Source: Serripes groenlandicus (taxonomy: Eukaryota > Mollusca > Bivalvia > Cardiida > Cardiidae). From it: DNA of 64,000 bases. This document shows, in pieces, positions 24,026 to 35,262 of the stretch. Numbering within the stretch: the first letter of the stretch is position 1; each line of letters begins with the position of its first letter. The stretch lies in the NCBI GenBank assembly GCA_031761405.1, contig JASEVX010000005.1:39479590-39543589 (forward strand), given 5' to 3'. Under the pieces are notes generated by a model, which saw only the letters and a program-made list of their open reading frames with translations, ran no database searches and had not been told where the DNA came from. Position numbers and translations under genes: made by a program.

Positions 24026-24610
24026 GAGATATTTTATTTAACACATTAAGTGATTTATTAGGCGTATTTCGAAAAAATGTATATGAAATTTGCCGGTTTT
24101 GGCGCCAAAGTGACTGACGTTATATAACGTCAAACCGCTAACGTGACGTCATTTTCATAGTTTGGTTTCCGCGTTTTAACAAATACTTGAGTGTAAGAAT
24201 GGAAGCTAGTAGTGTCATATGATATTTATTCAATGGGATTTTGACACAGGGCTTATATGATAAATATTCGCTGGCGTGAACACTTTAAAATGGTTAAAAA
24301 ATACCCGTCACAAAAGAAAAATAATCGAAATCAGCTAAGCGGAAGAAAAGTACCAAACCTTCTCGGAGCCAACGAAAGGTAAGGGAGCGAAATAGTCATA
24401 TTCAGGACAGAGCAAAATAGAGACGATAATTGGTCTTGGGTCTTGTTTGTGGGGAAGCATATAGTTCCTCTAGGCCTAGGGATATATGGATACAATGCCC
24501 AGGCCTTGTAACCTGTGGGCACACGAAGAGTGCACCACTGGGATGCCGCAGTTTATATGTTCAAAGCTGCGAGTGTGATTAAAATAGGAATCATCTGTAT
24601 CTTCCTAACA
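24026..24610. other. intergenic, no feature recognised
   Basis: No supported exon or repeat unit; open frames are short and without family features. Confidence 0.4.
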
Positions 24611-24617
24611 ATAATTG

Positions 24618-24895
24618 AGCCGTTCCGCGAGAAATCTGCGTTATATATCGGACCCAGATCAGCCTGCGCAGTCCCGCGCCTGTCCGCGCAGTCCGCGCAG
24701 GCTAATCTGGGGCTAAACATTCTGTCTCAGGGGGTATAGAGGTATAGAGTAATATTTCCTAAACAGAAAAATCCACAGGAGACGATAAGTGTCTGGCCGG
24801 GTTAGCCTGCGCGAACTGTGCAGTTCTGATATCTGGATCGATACAGTACCGCACAGTTCATAATGTTGGTTTTCACGTGGAACAGTTCATATCAG
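24618..24895. mobile_element. GAGCCGTTCC-family MITE
   Basis: GAGCCGTTCCGCGAGAAATC to TTCACGTGGAACAGTTCAT. Inner GC palindrome GATCAGCCTGCGC with CGCGCAGGCTAATCTGG, then AATCCACAGGAGACGATAAG. Confidence 0.82.
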
Positions 24896-25105
24896 TGTTT
24901 CGGTTTAGACGTTAGTCGATTATTATCGCGAGTAATCATGCTTGTTGAATGCCCACTGAAAATACAAACATTATAATTATCACAAGTATAGACATATCAT
25001 TACCAACCTGTCGAACCAAAAACTGGGGTATATCAACTTCCCCACCCTGTCGTAATCAAGATTACGGTGACTCGTAAACAATTCATTAGGAAGAACAAGT
25101 TTTTG

Positions 25106-25526
25106 GACTGATCTTGATTAGAACTGTTTGAACTGCCAGAGCAGCCTTTCTGTTTTGGTGCTTATAATGTTTATTATCTTTACTTCCATTTGAATACGAT
25201 TTGGCGCTGAGACACTTTTGGCATACCGTCCCAGATACAATTAATATATATATTTAAAATGTCGTTCTCCAATTTCTGACTTTCTGTCTGTCCGTATTTC
25301 GTCCAACACTGTTGTTAAACCCTATCCTACATACAACAAATCTGTAGGCAGACGACTTTGTAAATAATGATAATTTCTATCAATGAAAGTATAACAATTG
25401 AATTGAATGGGAATCATTGTGGCAAACTGAATAATTGCCCATTATGAGTAATGTCACCTTTTGTTATAGTTTTAAAACGTCTGCTTTAGATGCGTCAAAA
25501 TTCGTCTGTTAAGTGGGAAAGGGATT
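25106..25526 (+). repeat. dispersed duplication with 32545-32991, including a TTAA MITE
   Basis: 25106-25315 (GACTGATCTTGATTAGAACT, TCTGTTTTGGTGCTTATAAT, GTCGTTCTCCAATTTCTGAC) matches 32545-32761 closely. In both copies a TTAA-type MITE (here 25315-25526) follows at once. The unit moved or was copied as one block. Confidence 0.8.
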
Positions 25527-25685
25527 ATGTTCCATTTTTAACCAATATTTAATGTTAGTTTTTGTTTGTTGTTAGTTTTTGTTGAGCGATGTTAACCCAT
25601 GGGTGTTATGTCCCACAACAAAAAGCGTTTTGCCCCCCACCTCTCTCTTGCTGTATTTCACTTTGTACGCCACGACTCTTATCAT

Positions 25686-25703
25686 TCCCCCCCCCCCCCC
25701 CCC

Positions 25704-25742
<39 letters not shown>
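25686..25742. repeat. poly(C) tract, ~55 bases
   Basis: Nearly pure C, interrupted by one A near 25704. It creates false Pro- and Gly-rich frames on the two strands. The opposite strand is a G tract able to form quadruplexes. Confidence 0.95.
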
Positions 25743-25744
<2 letters not shown>

Positions 25745-26194
25745 GATATCGGTTAATTGCACACATTTAGATCGCGAAAGGTGGGCTACTTCAGTTGCCC
25801 CCACTTGACACAATTTCAACCGATTTGGAGAGAACGTCACCCTTTTTTGATCAGGTGACTTAGACAACCCTGTTTTCGTACGATGTGTTACAGTTGCACT
25901 AAATGAACGACGCCATACATAAACTGCCATCGTGAGGTATGACGATTTAGACGAAAAGAGGGAAGAATGTTATTCTTTATGGGACAGACCACCTATCACT
26001 TACATTGGTAAAAGCTGTTTTTCTAAAAGCTTACACACTGTTAACGTGACTGGATGGCACAAAGTGGCGATCCCTGATTACAATGTTTGGCAGTACGGGG
26101 TTGACCTGTTTCTTCAATGCCTTGTCACAGAAGGGCGATCTTCGGGTGGCGTGGACCAAATGATTAAAAAAGCGCGTTTATCTTTAAACCCCTT

Positions 26195-26310
26195 TTCCAC
26201 TTACCAGACACAATTTGATACATCTGCATCAGATTACCTTTTCTTGAAACCATTGTTGTCAAAAGAACGAAATTGTCAATGTTTGAGAAATTTCTATGCA
26301 ATAATATAAC
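26195..26310. mobile_element. degraded TTAA-type MITE fragment
   Basis: AACCCCTTTTCCACTTACCAG, then GCATCAGATTACC and GTCAAAAGAACGAAATTGTC: a decayed left part of the family. It makes the 3' half of a 125-codon open frame spurious. Confidence 0.55.
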
Positions 26311-27820
26311 TTTCAGGTAATTTCCATTGTATTACATATGTATTTTCAAAAATAGGTGCTACATTAATAGATATATTTCTCAACCCTTCATATTCAGACA
26401 TATCAATACATCAATTATATTTTGTCCTATACCAGAGACATTTTTGTAGCAAATAAAACTTTGAAGTCACATTTGGCACATCAACAAAAAAATACATATT
26501 CTGAAAGCTTAACATTTCAACTTAAAGTTAGAGATACAATGATTAACTGGAATTTCTTTGTATTTTGAACAATGACTATTTTAAAAAGGACACCGATATT
26601 GGGATTTCTCAATTATTATCTTTTCTTTTTCCCAAAATTTACTAGACTGACATTTTTCATTACGAATAAACATATCAAATCACCTGTAATATATAAATAT
26701 TTTTATCTACTGCAATAGAAGAATGTTTTAACTTCCCGGAAATACATTTTTTTATTTTCCATATCTTGAATAAATTTTTGGGTTTTACCTTGCTACAAAA
26801 TGTCGGCACGGGTGATATTTTAGTATATAATTTTAGTTACTTATTCCCTCTTATCTACGCCTATACTGAGAAAGGAAACTAAAATCAATCCCACCTTCTT
26901 TAAAGTCCGTCCATTCAAAACGAGATAACAAGACGAATTTTGATGCTAATGCATCAAAGACGCCGCGCATGGATTTTAAGGCATGACTTAAAGGGAAGCA
27001 GATGCAGTTTCAATACATTTAAATAACCTGTGCAAACCGGACAGGATTGTAAAGAAGAGCCAAATGTACCTTTATTCTTAAACACAGAAGGCCGAGATGT
27101 TCCTTATTGCTCACCTGGATACCATAGTCTATAATAAAACGTTATCAAGAGCACAAAGGGTCCATTTTGGACGTAGGGCCGAGTGGAGTCATATACTTTA
27201 TCACTGCCTACGATCTATATGATATTCAGCATGTTAAAATTTAGTCGTTGAAATGACGAGTTAAGTCTTCAAACCATTTGTTATATAACCGTTTGTTTCG
27301 TCAACAAGAACATAATTTTCTTTCATATAAAATGCTTTTTAATTGCCGACTTATCTCAAAACATACTGAGGCTTTAACATTGACTGCAACAATAAAGTGT
27401 CATACAAGCTGAAGTTTGCTTGAATTTTAAATATTTGCTCTAGACTAGATCAAATTAGATAAACAAAAATAGAGATACTGAAATATTAACAGATATTAAC
27501 TTAAGTGTTAATGCCTCTAGTTATAAGTTAAGTTGTGACACAAGCTTTGGAAGGAGACGGGGGACGTCTATTCTTCTTCCAGTTGAGGCAGAAGTATGAT
27601 AACAAAAAACGAGAGTATATAAACAAAATATACAAATAATTCTAACAAGTTTGAAGACTATTAATATCGAAATTAATGCCATTTATGACAATCCTCCAAA
27701 AGAAAAAGTTCTTCTATGTACTAGTCAATATATAGCAAGAATACAATGGTCTGAATGAACCAAATGTCATGGGGAAGACACGTTTTAACGTTTAGTAATA
27801 CAACAGAAATAAATAGGAAA
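26311..27820. other. 1.5 kb AT-rich intergenic sequence
   Basis: No exon, RNA gene or known repeat unit found on either strand. Confidence 0.45.
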
Positions 27821-28790
27821 CAAGAGGGCCATGAGGCCCTCAGGAATCGCTCACATTGAGGCTGGGCTGCTTTAAGCACTTTACTCTTTCAGCGCTCAAT
27901 GGCAATATCATCTAGACAAATTTTTCCTGACAAACATGTCAAGCTGCTCAAGTCAAAAATGCAATATCTATAGTCCTTAACTAGATTGTTCTGCAATTTA
28001 GCCTAGTGGACCTAGTTGTTGACCTGACCTGACCCATGTTCGAACTTTACTTAGATATTACTAAGACAAACATTCTGAGAAAGTTTCAACCAAGCTCAAC
28101 CCAAAAATGTGGCTTTCAAAGTGTTAATAAGAACTTTCGTTAAATTTGGCCTAGTGACCTAGTTTTTGACCGGGTCATGACCTTACATTCAAACTTAGCC
28201 TAGATATCACTAAGACAAACATTCCAACATAGTTTCATCATACTCAAGCCAAAAAAAGTGGCCGTCCGAAGTGTTTAACAAGATGTTCCTTACATTTGGC
28301 CTAGTGACCTAGTTTTTGATCCGACATGACCTATATTTTAAACTTGGCCTAGATATCACTTAAGTCAAACATTCTGACAAATGTTCAACATGCTCAAGCA
28401 AAAAATGCGGCTTTTTGACCCGACATGACCCAGTTTCGAACTTTCCATCATATCATCAAGACAAACTTTCTGACAAAGTTTTCAACATGCTCAAGTTTAA
28501 AATATGCATTCCAGAGTGTTAACAAGATTTTCATTACATTTTAGGCTAGTGACCTAGTTTTCGACCCGACACTGACCCAGTTTCGAACTTGGCCTAGATT
28601 TGATGAAGATATATGTTCTGATAAAACTTTCATGAAAGTTGGATGCAAAATTATGCCTTTAGAGTGTTAACAAGCAAATGTTGACGACGGACGACGGACG
28701 ACTGACGAGGGGAAAACGGTTGACGGACGACGGACAAAGGGCGATCACAAAAACTCACCTTGAGCACTTTGTGCTCTGGTGAGCTAAAAC
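27821..28790 (+). mobile_element. AAACAAGAGG...GAGCTAAAA element with ~148-bp internal units
   Basis: Starts AAACAAGAGGGCCATGAGGC and ends GCTCTGGTGAGCTAAAA. Four to five units share TGGCCTAGTGACCTAGTTTT, GACC..ACATGACCCA and GACAAACATTCTGAC. Before the end is a GACGGACGACGGACGACTG run. Non-coding in all frames. Confidence 0.75.
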
Positions 28791-29303
28791 ACATTCACCG
28801 GAATCTTTTTTCTGAGCTTTGGTGAATCGAGTCGTCAGAGCAGTAAACAAAACATATTTAAAAAAGCGGTAGCCTAGTGAACTCCGTAAATCAACTCATA
28901 CAAAAAGCTTAGCCTAGTTAGTTGGGGAACAGTTATTAAACACAATTTAAATGTGTCTAAAGTTTTGTAACAACTGCGAAAGATGTACATATTTTGTATC
29001 TTGTTGTTTCTTAAATCAGTTAATACAATTTATTCAACCATAAAGGCTGTTTTTTTCAAACATATTACAAAGTTTTTCCTTTACAATAATATTTGTGGGT
29101 TTCTTCTCCCTTTTCGATCACCCCATGGTACAAAATTAAAACCTATCCCATACTGACGCCGCGCTTCCACGCGGCGTCAATAACGAGTGAAATACTTCAA
29201 ACTGTTTTGGCAAATGAATATACTAGCAGATGTAAATGTTAGCAATGCAGAACCGTTTATCACGATTTATGAATGAAGACAGCACATGGGAAAGCGGTGT
29301 TCC
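28791..29303. other. intergenic with one GC hairpin
   Basis: 29157-29182: TGACGCCGCG-CTTCCA-CGCGGCGTCA is a perfect 10-bp stem. Nothing else supported. Confidence 0.55.
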
Positions 29304-29307
29304 ATCT

Positions 29308-29553
29308 CGAGGGCTTGGCGTGAAACGGTTGTAACTAAAATTGGTTATATTTAACCAAGGTTAATCACCTCGCCATAAAGTCTTTATAATCGTTAAATCA
29401 TTTTTCTTGGTAAACAATGGAAATTTAAGTGCCATTGCTCGTTCTGAGCAATGGCACCTTAATTTGCATTGTTAACAAAAGGGTCAATATTGACCCTAAA
29501 CCAGGGTTTTCAAAATAAGTGTTTAGTTACAACCGTTTCACGCCAAGTCCTCG
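29308..29553 (+). mobile_element. CGAGGGCTTGGCG MITE with ATCT target duplication
   Basis: 246 bp. Ends CGAGGGCTTGGCGTGAAACG and CGTTTCACGCCAAGTCCTCG, inverted over more than 30 bases (through GTTGTAACTAAA). The centre is a second hairpin, GTGCCATTGCTCG-TTCTGAGCAATGGCAC. ATCT flanks both sides (29304-29307 and 29554-29557). Confidence 0.92.
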
Positions 29554-29564
29554 ATCTATTAAAC

Positions 29565-29968
29565 CTTTCCCACATACAACACATATGCAGCAGACGACTT
29601 TGTAAACATCTTCCTTGTGTTCCATAGTAAACACAACATAAACAGTTTAAGCTATGCCTATCGAACGGAACGAAACCTACCTGTTTTATGAATGGAAAAC
29701 AGGTAGAACATGTTTGGTTAACCGACTAAGGAACGGTATATCGACAAAACCTATATAGGTTTCGCAAAACAGGTTTTGAGTTTTGTGACTATGGAACACA
29801 GGGCAGGCCAAACTAAAGATAATCTCTATAAATGAAAGTGTAATTATTGGAAAAGAGTTGAAATAACTCGGGTAATAGGAAATTGGTCAGTATGAGCAGT
29901 TTTTCTTTGCCACCATCTCTTAAATCTCATCTGCTTCAGTTGCGTAATCTATAAGTGTAAAAGGGTAA
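29565..29968 (+). mobile_element. TTAA-type MITE split by a nested insertion
   Basis: Left part 29565-29612 (CTTTCCCACATACAACAC, GCAGCAGACGACTTTG) and right part 29804-29968 (AATCTCTATAAATGAAAGTG, AGCAGTTTTTCTTTGCCACC, AAAAGGGTAAAT) are one element interrupted by the 29613-29803 insert. Confidence 0.75.
29613..29803. mobile_element. 191-bp MITE nested in a TTAA-type MITE
   Basis: Ends CCTTGTGTTCCATAGT and ACTATGGAACACAGGG, inverted over 16 bases with one mismatch. Inside are ACCTGTTTTATG/AAAACAGGT and AAACCTATATAGGTTT palindromes. No clear target duplication. Confidence 0.75.
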
Positions 29969-30201
29969 ATAAATGGAAGGAATCGGAGAGCACTAACTTA
30001 ATCCGGCATTTCTTGTTGGACAATGATATATATGGCAATACGTATACAACTCTAAAAACGTTATCTGTGCTCAGAAATGAACTCCAAACACCAAATAGAC
30101 TTCTGATTGGACAATTTTTGAGAATTAATTTACTTGTGACCAATCAGATACTTTAGCACGAAATCTGATTACGGGGTACACTTTTATAGTTTCGGGGCCT
30201 G

Positions 30202-30419
30202 TTAACCCTACAATTCTGTAGCAGACGACTTTGAACGTATTTTGTCAAAACATAGAAAATCTCCATAATTGAATGGATAACCTATGACAAAAAGTGGAAA
30301 ACATTGTGGCAAAAGGAGAAATTGCACGTTTTGTGCAATTTCTTCTTTTGTCACTATGTTTTCAAAAAGCCGTCTGCTGCAGAGGCGTCAGAAAGCGTCT
30401 ATATGAGGGAAAGGGTTAA
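30202..30419 (+). mobile_element. TTAA-type hairpin MITE upstream of the FkbM gene
   Basis: GTTAACCCT (tip shortened) to GAGGGAAAGGGTTAA. Central stem GAGAAATTGCACGTTT-TGTGCAATTTCTTC. Closely similar to 31974-32203 and in the same orientation. Confidence 0.88.
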
Positions 30420-30919
30420 GCTCGATGTACACAAACTTTGCATCCTAATTATGCAAAATACCTTCACTGTCAGAATTATATGTATACATAGAACTAAGCC
30501 GTTTGTCATGTGTCGTATTCCGTTCGTGAAGTATACGTTCATGTCTGTCGGCGACATTTTTATTCATACCCTGATCTCCAGAAAGTGTCGATCATTGTGT
30601 AGAAAACAGTAAACTTCTTTGAAAAAACACCAGGACAACATATGAAATGACCATTGGTCTAATGCGCGCGTGTTATAGTATACAGAGGATTCAAACAATC
30701 CTTTAGCTCACTTAGATCTTAAATCACCACGTCTGACATTGTTCGGAGGACGTGGTATATTTGTATTTGCCGTGATTGGTCTCGAACATTCTCATTGTTA
30801 TGTTAATTATCTTCCAGTGTATTATTTCATTTGTGTCAGTTCACCCGGTATCTTAAACGACCGGAACGTGCCCTCGCAAAGAAGAATGAAACGATTTCAA
30901 AAAGACTTTAAGTCATTTT
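30420..30919 (+). other. 5' flank of the FkbM gene
   Basis: Presumed promoter and 5' UTR. No TATA box at a convincing place; no exon recognised. Confidence 0.4.
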
Positions 30920-30937
30920 ATGACAGGCGTTAACATC

Positions 30938-31927
30938 ATGAGGAGATCTACAATTGTGACCTCTGTATTGATTATAGTAGCCATAACGGTACTATATCTA
31001 TACAAGTCAACGGCTATTTCTGAACGGACAATTCCTGTCTGTGAGAGTTCTAGATTGTCTTCTATCCATCCGATAGGGGATTTTAAACAGTATCCGTGCC
31101 TCGGGGACCATCGTTCCATCCACATACCCGACGGGTGTGTTCGTACAGTGTGCAGAGAAGGGTCACATAGCTTCTTTGGGCTAAAAGATAAATGTCAGTT
31201 TCTTAAAAATGTGAAGACAGAAATATGTACGTATGATCCGAACGATGATGTGATTGCTAGCGTAATACATAAGACTGGAGAATGGGAGGGACATTTAGTG
31301 AAAAACCTACTAGAACTATTGAGGAAACATCCGCACTTGGTGTTCCTCGATATAGGATGTAATATTGGAGTTTATACTATATCTGCTGCTTCAGCAAGGT
31401 CAAAATCAATCTGCGTTGATGCTAATCCTGAAAACCTGCGCCTCGTTGCGAAATCAGTGTCACGTGGAGGCTTTGAGAGAGATGTAACAATCGTCTGGAA
31501 TGCTCTCTCTGATCGGCGTCACCCTGTTAATTTCCAGATCGTCGATGGTAACGCTGGGGCGTCTAGAATTGGTGACATCAGCAAGTTTAACATGACGAAG
31601 AAAAAGGACATAGCTGTTAATGCGATTTTACTTGACGATTTGAAGTGGCTCGTTGACGGGAAGCAGCTTGTTATGAAGATTGATGCCGAGGCTCATGAAC
31701 TGTACGTTCTTAAGGGTGGACTCGAGTTTTTCCGTACTGTCGATGTGAGAATAATACAAATGGAGCTTTTAGAAGAAGACACCTTCAATGCCGTCGTCGG
31801 TGTACTGAATGATTTAGATTTCCTAATGTTCAGAGACCCATATGGCAAAGAACTGTTATCTAAAAAGGACTTTGTCCCTGGAATTTGGCCTGGAGATGTG
31901 TACTTCATTAAGACTAAATATGTGTAG
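30938..31927 (+). CDS. FkbM-family SAM-dependent methyltransferase, membrane-anchored, intronless
   Basis: An open frame runs 30920-31927. The second ATG (30938) is preferred because it has A at -3 and gives a short basic head (MRRST) before a hydrophobic anchor (about residues 5-22 from this start), as in a type II Golgi protein. With numbering from the first ATG, SAM motif I is FLDIGCNIGVY (143-152), the acidic end of strand 2 is VDANPENL (166-173), and the family motif KIDAEAHELYVLKGG is at 253-267. In that motif the usual Gly of KID-x-EGHE is Ala. A cysteine-rich segment lies before the catalytic fold (about 60-103). FkbM enzymes are O-methyltransferases of sugars or small molecules; the substrate here is unknown. 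The frame is intact and uninterrupted, so a functional single-exon gene or an old retrocopy are both possible. It is bracketed by two closely similar MITEs (30202-30419 and 31974-32203). Confidence 0.88.
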   Translation: MRRSTIVTSVLIIVAITVLYLYKSTAISERTIPVCESSRLSSIHPIGDFKQYPCLGDHRSIHIPDGCVRTVCREGSHSFFGLKDKCQFLKNVKTEICTYDPNDDVIASVIHKTGEWEGHLVKNLLELLRKHPHLVFLDIGCNIGVYTISAASARSKSICVDANPENLRLVAKSVSRGGFERDVTIVWNALSDRRHPVNFQIVDGNAGASRIGDISKFNMTKKKDIAVNAILLDDLKWLVDGKQLVMKIDAEAHELYVLKGGLEFFRTVDVRIIQMELLEEDTFNAVVGVLNDLDFLMFRDPYGKELLSKKDFVPGIWPGDVYFIKTKYV

Positions 31928-31973
31928 CATAAAACAGTGGTTTTATAAGATACAGGTTAACCGTTCACCTTAT

Positions 31974-32203
31974 TTAACCCTTTCCCTCATACGACAATTC
32001 TGCAGCAGACGACTTTGAACGTATTTTGTCAAAACATAGAAAATCTCCATAATTGAATGGATAACCTATGACTTAAAGTGGAAAACATTGTGGCAAAAGA
32101 AGAAATTGCACGTTTTGTGCAATTTCTTCTTTTGTCACTATGTTTTCAAAAAGCCGTCTGCTGCAGAGGCGTCCAAAAGTGTTTATATGAGGGAAAGGGA
32201 TAA
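31974..32203 (+). mobile_element. TTAA-type hairpin MITE, full length, downstream of the FkbM gene
   Basis: TTAACCCTTTCCCTCATACG to GAGGGAAAGGGATAA, 230 bp. A good family reference: GCAGCAGACGAC box, AATCTCCATAATTGAATGG, central hairpin, GTCTGCTGCAGAGGCGTC box. Confidence 0.92.
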
Positions 32204-32339
32204 GCGACATTGACGTATATGCAGCAGACATTTGTCATAAAAGGAGAAATTGTTCCAAACCAGCAATTCTGATTTTCCCAAGATGTTTTGAACTCATGAC
32301 CAAATTTATGTCATTAATATTTCAGAGGTAATAATGTTT

Positions 32340-32545
32340 TCCTTAAACCTTTCTCTCATAAAGACTCTTTCTGTCACCCATGCAGCAGACGACTTTTGAA
32401 AACTTTGGAGCAAAAGGAGGAATTGCTCATAATGAGCAATATCATGCTAAGCCACAATGTTTTCAAAGTCTTTTCAATAATTATACTTTAGTTATCACAT
32501 ATTTTTTATTTCGTCTGCAGCAGATTTGTTGTATGTCAGAAGGAC
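32340..32545. mobile_element. TTAA-type MITE, diverged
   Basis: TTAAACCTTTCTCTCATAAAG, CATGCAGCAGACGACTTTTG, GGAATTGCTCATAATGAGCA, then CGTCTGCAGCAGATTTGTTG and ATGTCAGAAGG. The right TTAA is lost at the junction with the duplicated block. Confidence 0.7.
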
Positions 32546-32991
32546 TGATCTTGATTTGAACTGTTTTGAACTGCCAGAACAACCTTTCTGTTTTGGTGCT
32601 TATAATGTTTATTCTCTTTAGTTCCATTTGAATACAATTTGGCGCTAAGACACTTTAGGCATACCGTTTGGCATACCGTCCAGATACAATTAATATATAT
32701 ATTTAAATGTCGTTCTCCAATTCTGACTTTCTGTCTGTCCGTATTTCGTTAACACTGTTGTTTAACCCTATCCCACATACAACACATCTGCAGCAGACGA
32801 CTTTGAAAACATAGTGGCAAAAACCTGAATAATCACCATAAAAAATAGTTTAATTGTTAAATAAAGTTGAAAACATTGTAGCCAAAGGAGAAATTGTTCA
32901 TCATGAGCAATTTCAGTTTTGGCCACAATGTTTTCAACAGTCGTCTGCTGCTATTGCGTCAAAATAAGTCAACAGGTGGGAAATGGGTTAA
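32545..32991 (+). repeat. second copy of the 25106-25526 duplication, with full TTAA MITE (32762-32991)
   Basis: The first 215 bp match 25106-25315, with one short internal repeat (GGCATACCGT twice). The MITE part runs TTAACCCTATCCCACATAC to GTGGGAAATGGGTTAA. Confidence 0.82.
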
Positions 32992-33266
32992 CGGTAAACG
33001 GCAACAAGACGGTTTGAAGTTGATCTATTAATTAAATGATTTAACAGCAAGAAGGGAATACTTTTACCAGCCTTTGCATCTTAACCAGTTTCCACTGGAA
33101 GACACAATGCATCTTCAGCAGGCGACTTTTCAGTGCGAAAAAATGCAAGTCGGCTTTTATGAACAGTGTAGATCCAGACAACCCTTGTGTATCCGCACGG
33201 TCTGATTTTTTTTCTACACTGTTCAGAAATGCTAACGTGTACCTTTTCCCATGAACGGGCTCATAC

Positions 33267-33510
33267 CGAGGGCTTGGCGTGAAACGGTTGTAACTAAAAA
33301 CATATTTTGAAAACCCCGGTTTAGGAGCAATTTTGACCGCTTTGTAAACAATGCAAATTTAGATGCCATTGCTCAGAACGAGCAATGGCACCTAAATTTG
33401 CATTTTTACCAAGAAAAATGATTTAACGCTTATAAATACTTCATGGTGAGGTGATTAACCTTGGTAAAAAAATACCAATTTTAGTTACAACCGTTCACGC
33501 CAAGCCCTCG
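33267..33510 (-). mobile_element. CGAGGGCTTGGCG MITE with ATAC target duplication, opposite orientation
   Basis: 244 bp, flanked by ATAC at 33263-33266 and 33511-33514. The inner sequence is the reverse complement of 29308-29553, with the GCCATTGCTC/GAGCAATGGC hairpin retained. Confidence 0.92.
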
Positions 33511-33514
33511 ATAC

Positions 33515-34095
33515 GATGTTTTGTTTGAAATAATAGGTTTCAATCTAGAAAAAAAAGACGTGTTCCGCATGTGGCTAACCTGTCAATTTAGGACGATTTT
33601 TGTTGCTATTTTTGTTGTATATTTCTTTGACGTTTTTATCTAACCAATGTGTCTTAATCATGATCCAAATTTATGGAAAATACATCAGAGAGGTTGTACT
33701 AAGAACATTGGTTGGTACATATCTCAAATGGCATTGAAGAGATAGCACTTATAATAATACCGCATTCCTGTCTTCATATAAGCTATCTCTTTTAAACGAT
33801 TACATTCGGACATAGAAATTCACCAAATGAACATTTTCTAATCATATTGTTTTGTATTTTTAATGTTTGATGCTTTATGTCATTATTTATAATACACATA
33901 TGGATGCGTGTATAATAAAACTTGAAAACTCCAGTTTGTTTTGTTTGTCATGTTCAATGGTATTTCAGTTACACCACAGCGGTTATTTAATCTAAGGTGT
34001 ATTTCCTAACTTACCCATCCATGCACATGATCAACATTCTTCGGGGGTAACCGGCTACATTTCCACAACGACTGTTAACCCATTGGTGAAAGACA
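33515..34095. other. intergenic, no feature recognised
   Basis: AT-rich. 33990-34095 carries a piece of the type 2 SINE body (CATTGGTGAAAGACAAATG). No gene. Confidence 0.4.
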
Positions 34096-34097
34096 AA

Positions 34098-34363
34098 TGA
34101 GCCGTTCCAGGAAAAAAACAACATTATGGCCTCTGCGTAATGTATCGACCCAGATCAGCCTGCGCAGACCACGCAGGCTAATCCGGACCGACACATTCCG
34201 TCTCAGGGGGATATAGGTATAGATCTGAAACAAAAACAGAAAATCCACAGGAGGCGAAAAGTGTCTGCCTGGGTTAGACTGCTTGGCATGCTTAGGCTGA
34301 TCCGGGTCGATACTTTACGCAGAGTCCACAATGTTGGTTTTCTCGCGGGACGCTCATTTGACG
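34098..34363. mobile_element. GAGCCGTTCC-family MITE, long copy
   Basis: GAGCCGTTCCAGGAAAAAAAC to TTTTCTCGCGGGACGCTC. Inner inverted stretches: CTGCGTAATGTATCGACCC and GGGTCGATACTTTACGCAG. Confidence 0.85.
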
Positions 34364-34607
34364 GTAATCGCAATGTTTTCGTCAATCATCCGAAAGAACG
34401 AATGTCCGAATCCAAGACTCTTAGATACTTGCCCTAAAGTGGTACTTTTAAAATACTTAACAGCGTATCTCATCATTATTCCTAATAATCCTGAATATTT
34501 CACTTCTTGACAAGTACTGTTAGAACTATTTGTATCACCATGGTCATTGACTTTTGTGAAATACGAATACTAGAATGTAGTCAAACTGTTAGATTTTACT
34601 TACGACT

Positions 34608-34825
34608 TTAACGCTTTCCCACACATAACAAATCTGAAGCAGTCGACTTTGAAAACATTTTGGCAAAAACGTGAACAATTTCCATAAATGAGAGTGAAAT
34701 TATTAAATAGTGTTTGAAAACATTGTGGCAAAAGGAGAAATTGCTCATTATGAGTAATTTCTCCATTTGCCACACTGTTGTCAAAAGTCGTCTGCTGCAG
34801 AGGCGTCAGAATGCGTCTGTTCACA
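34608..34825 (+). mobile_element. TTAA-type MITE
   Basis: TTAACGCTTTCCCACACATA start; central hairpin GAGAAATTGCTCATTATGAG; CGTCTGCTGCAGAGGCGTC box, then the terminal bases are lost. Confidence 0.78.
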
Positions 34826-34884
34826 CATATAATTATTTAATGACTCAACCAAATCATATATTGAGATTTCTTAAAAAAATATAT

Positions 34885-34927
34885 TTCACTAAGGTGATTC
34901 TTTTGAGTACCCTCAACATAGGGTTCG
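34885..34927. mobile_element. half of the GTACTCAAAAGAAT palindromic element
   Basis: GGTGATTCTTTTGAGTACCC then TCAACATAGGGTTCG: one arm only. Confidence 0.55.
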
Positions 34928-34970
34928 AGTGTAAAAAAATATTTTTGAATTTGAAATACTTACCTCATGC

Positions 34971-35262
34971 GTGGTGTAGTGGTTATTTAAAGCGTCCATC
35001 TCAAGATGGGGAGACCTGGATCCGATATCCGGCCTGGTCGACATACTTAACAATGGTAGTAATGGCTTCCCGATTTGACGCACATGTTGGCCGGGATATC
35101 ATTACGACTGATCCACCGATGTCAGCATGAACCTACCGGAAGTACTGATATGCCGCGATGAGACTGAAGTAGACTTGAATCCAAGGACTTGCGACTCCTG
35201 TGTCCCCAGCCCATGCAATGACTGACTTCTCTACACCCAATAACTGGTTTTGACTGGCCGTC
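34971..35262 (+). mobile_element. tRNA-derived SINE, type 1
   Basis: GCGTGGTGTAGTGGTTA (A box), a decayed B box GGATCCGATATCCGG, then the body ATTACGACTGATCCACCGAT and GTCAGCATGAAC, shared with 47082-47340. Confidence 0.68.

Noticed and set aside
25572..25930. Pro-rich and Gly-rich open frames
   Set aside because: They come from the poly(C) tract read on either strand; no start, splice or domain evidence.
25932..26309. 125-codon plus-strand open frame
   Set aside because: The second half is a decayed MITE and the first half has no recognisable domain or splice signals.
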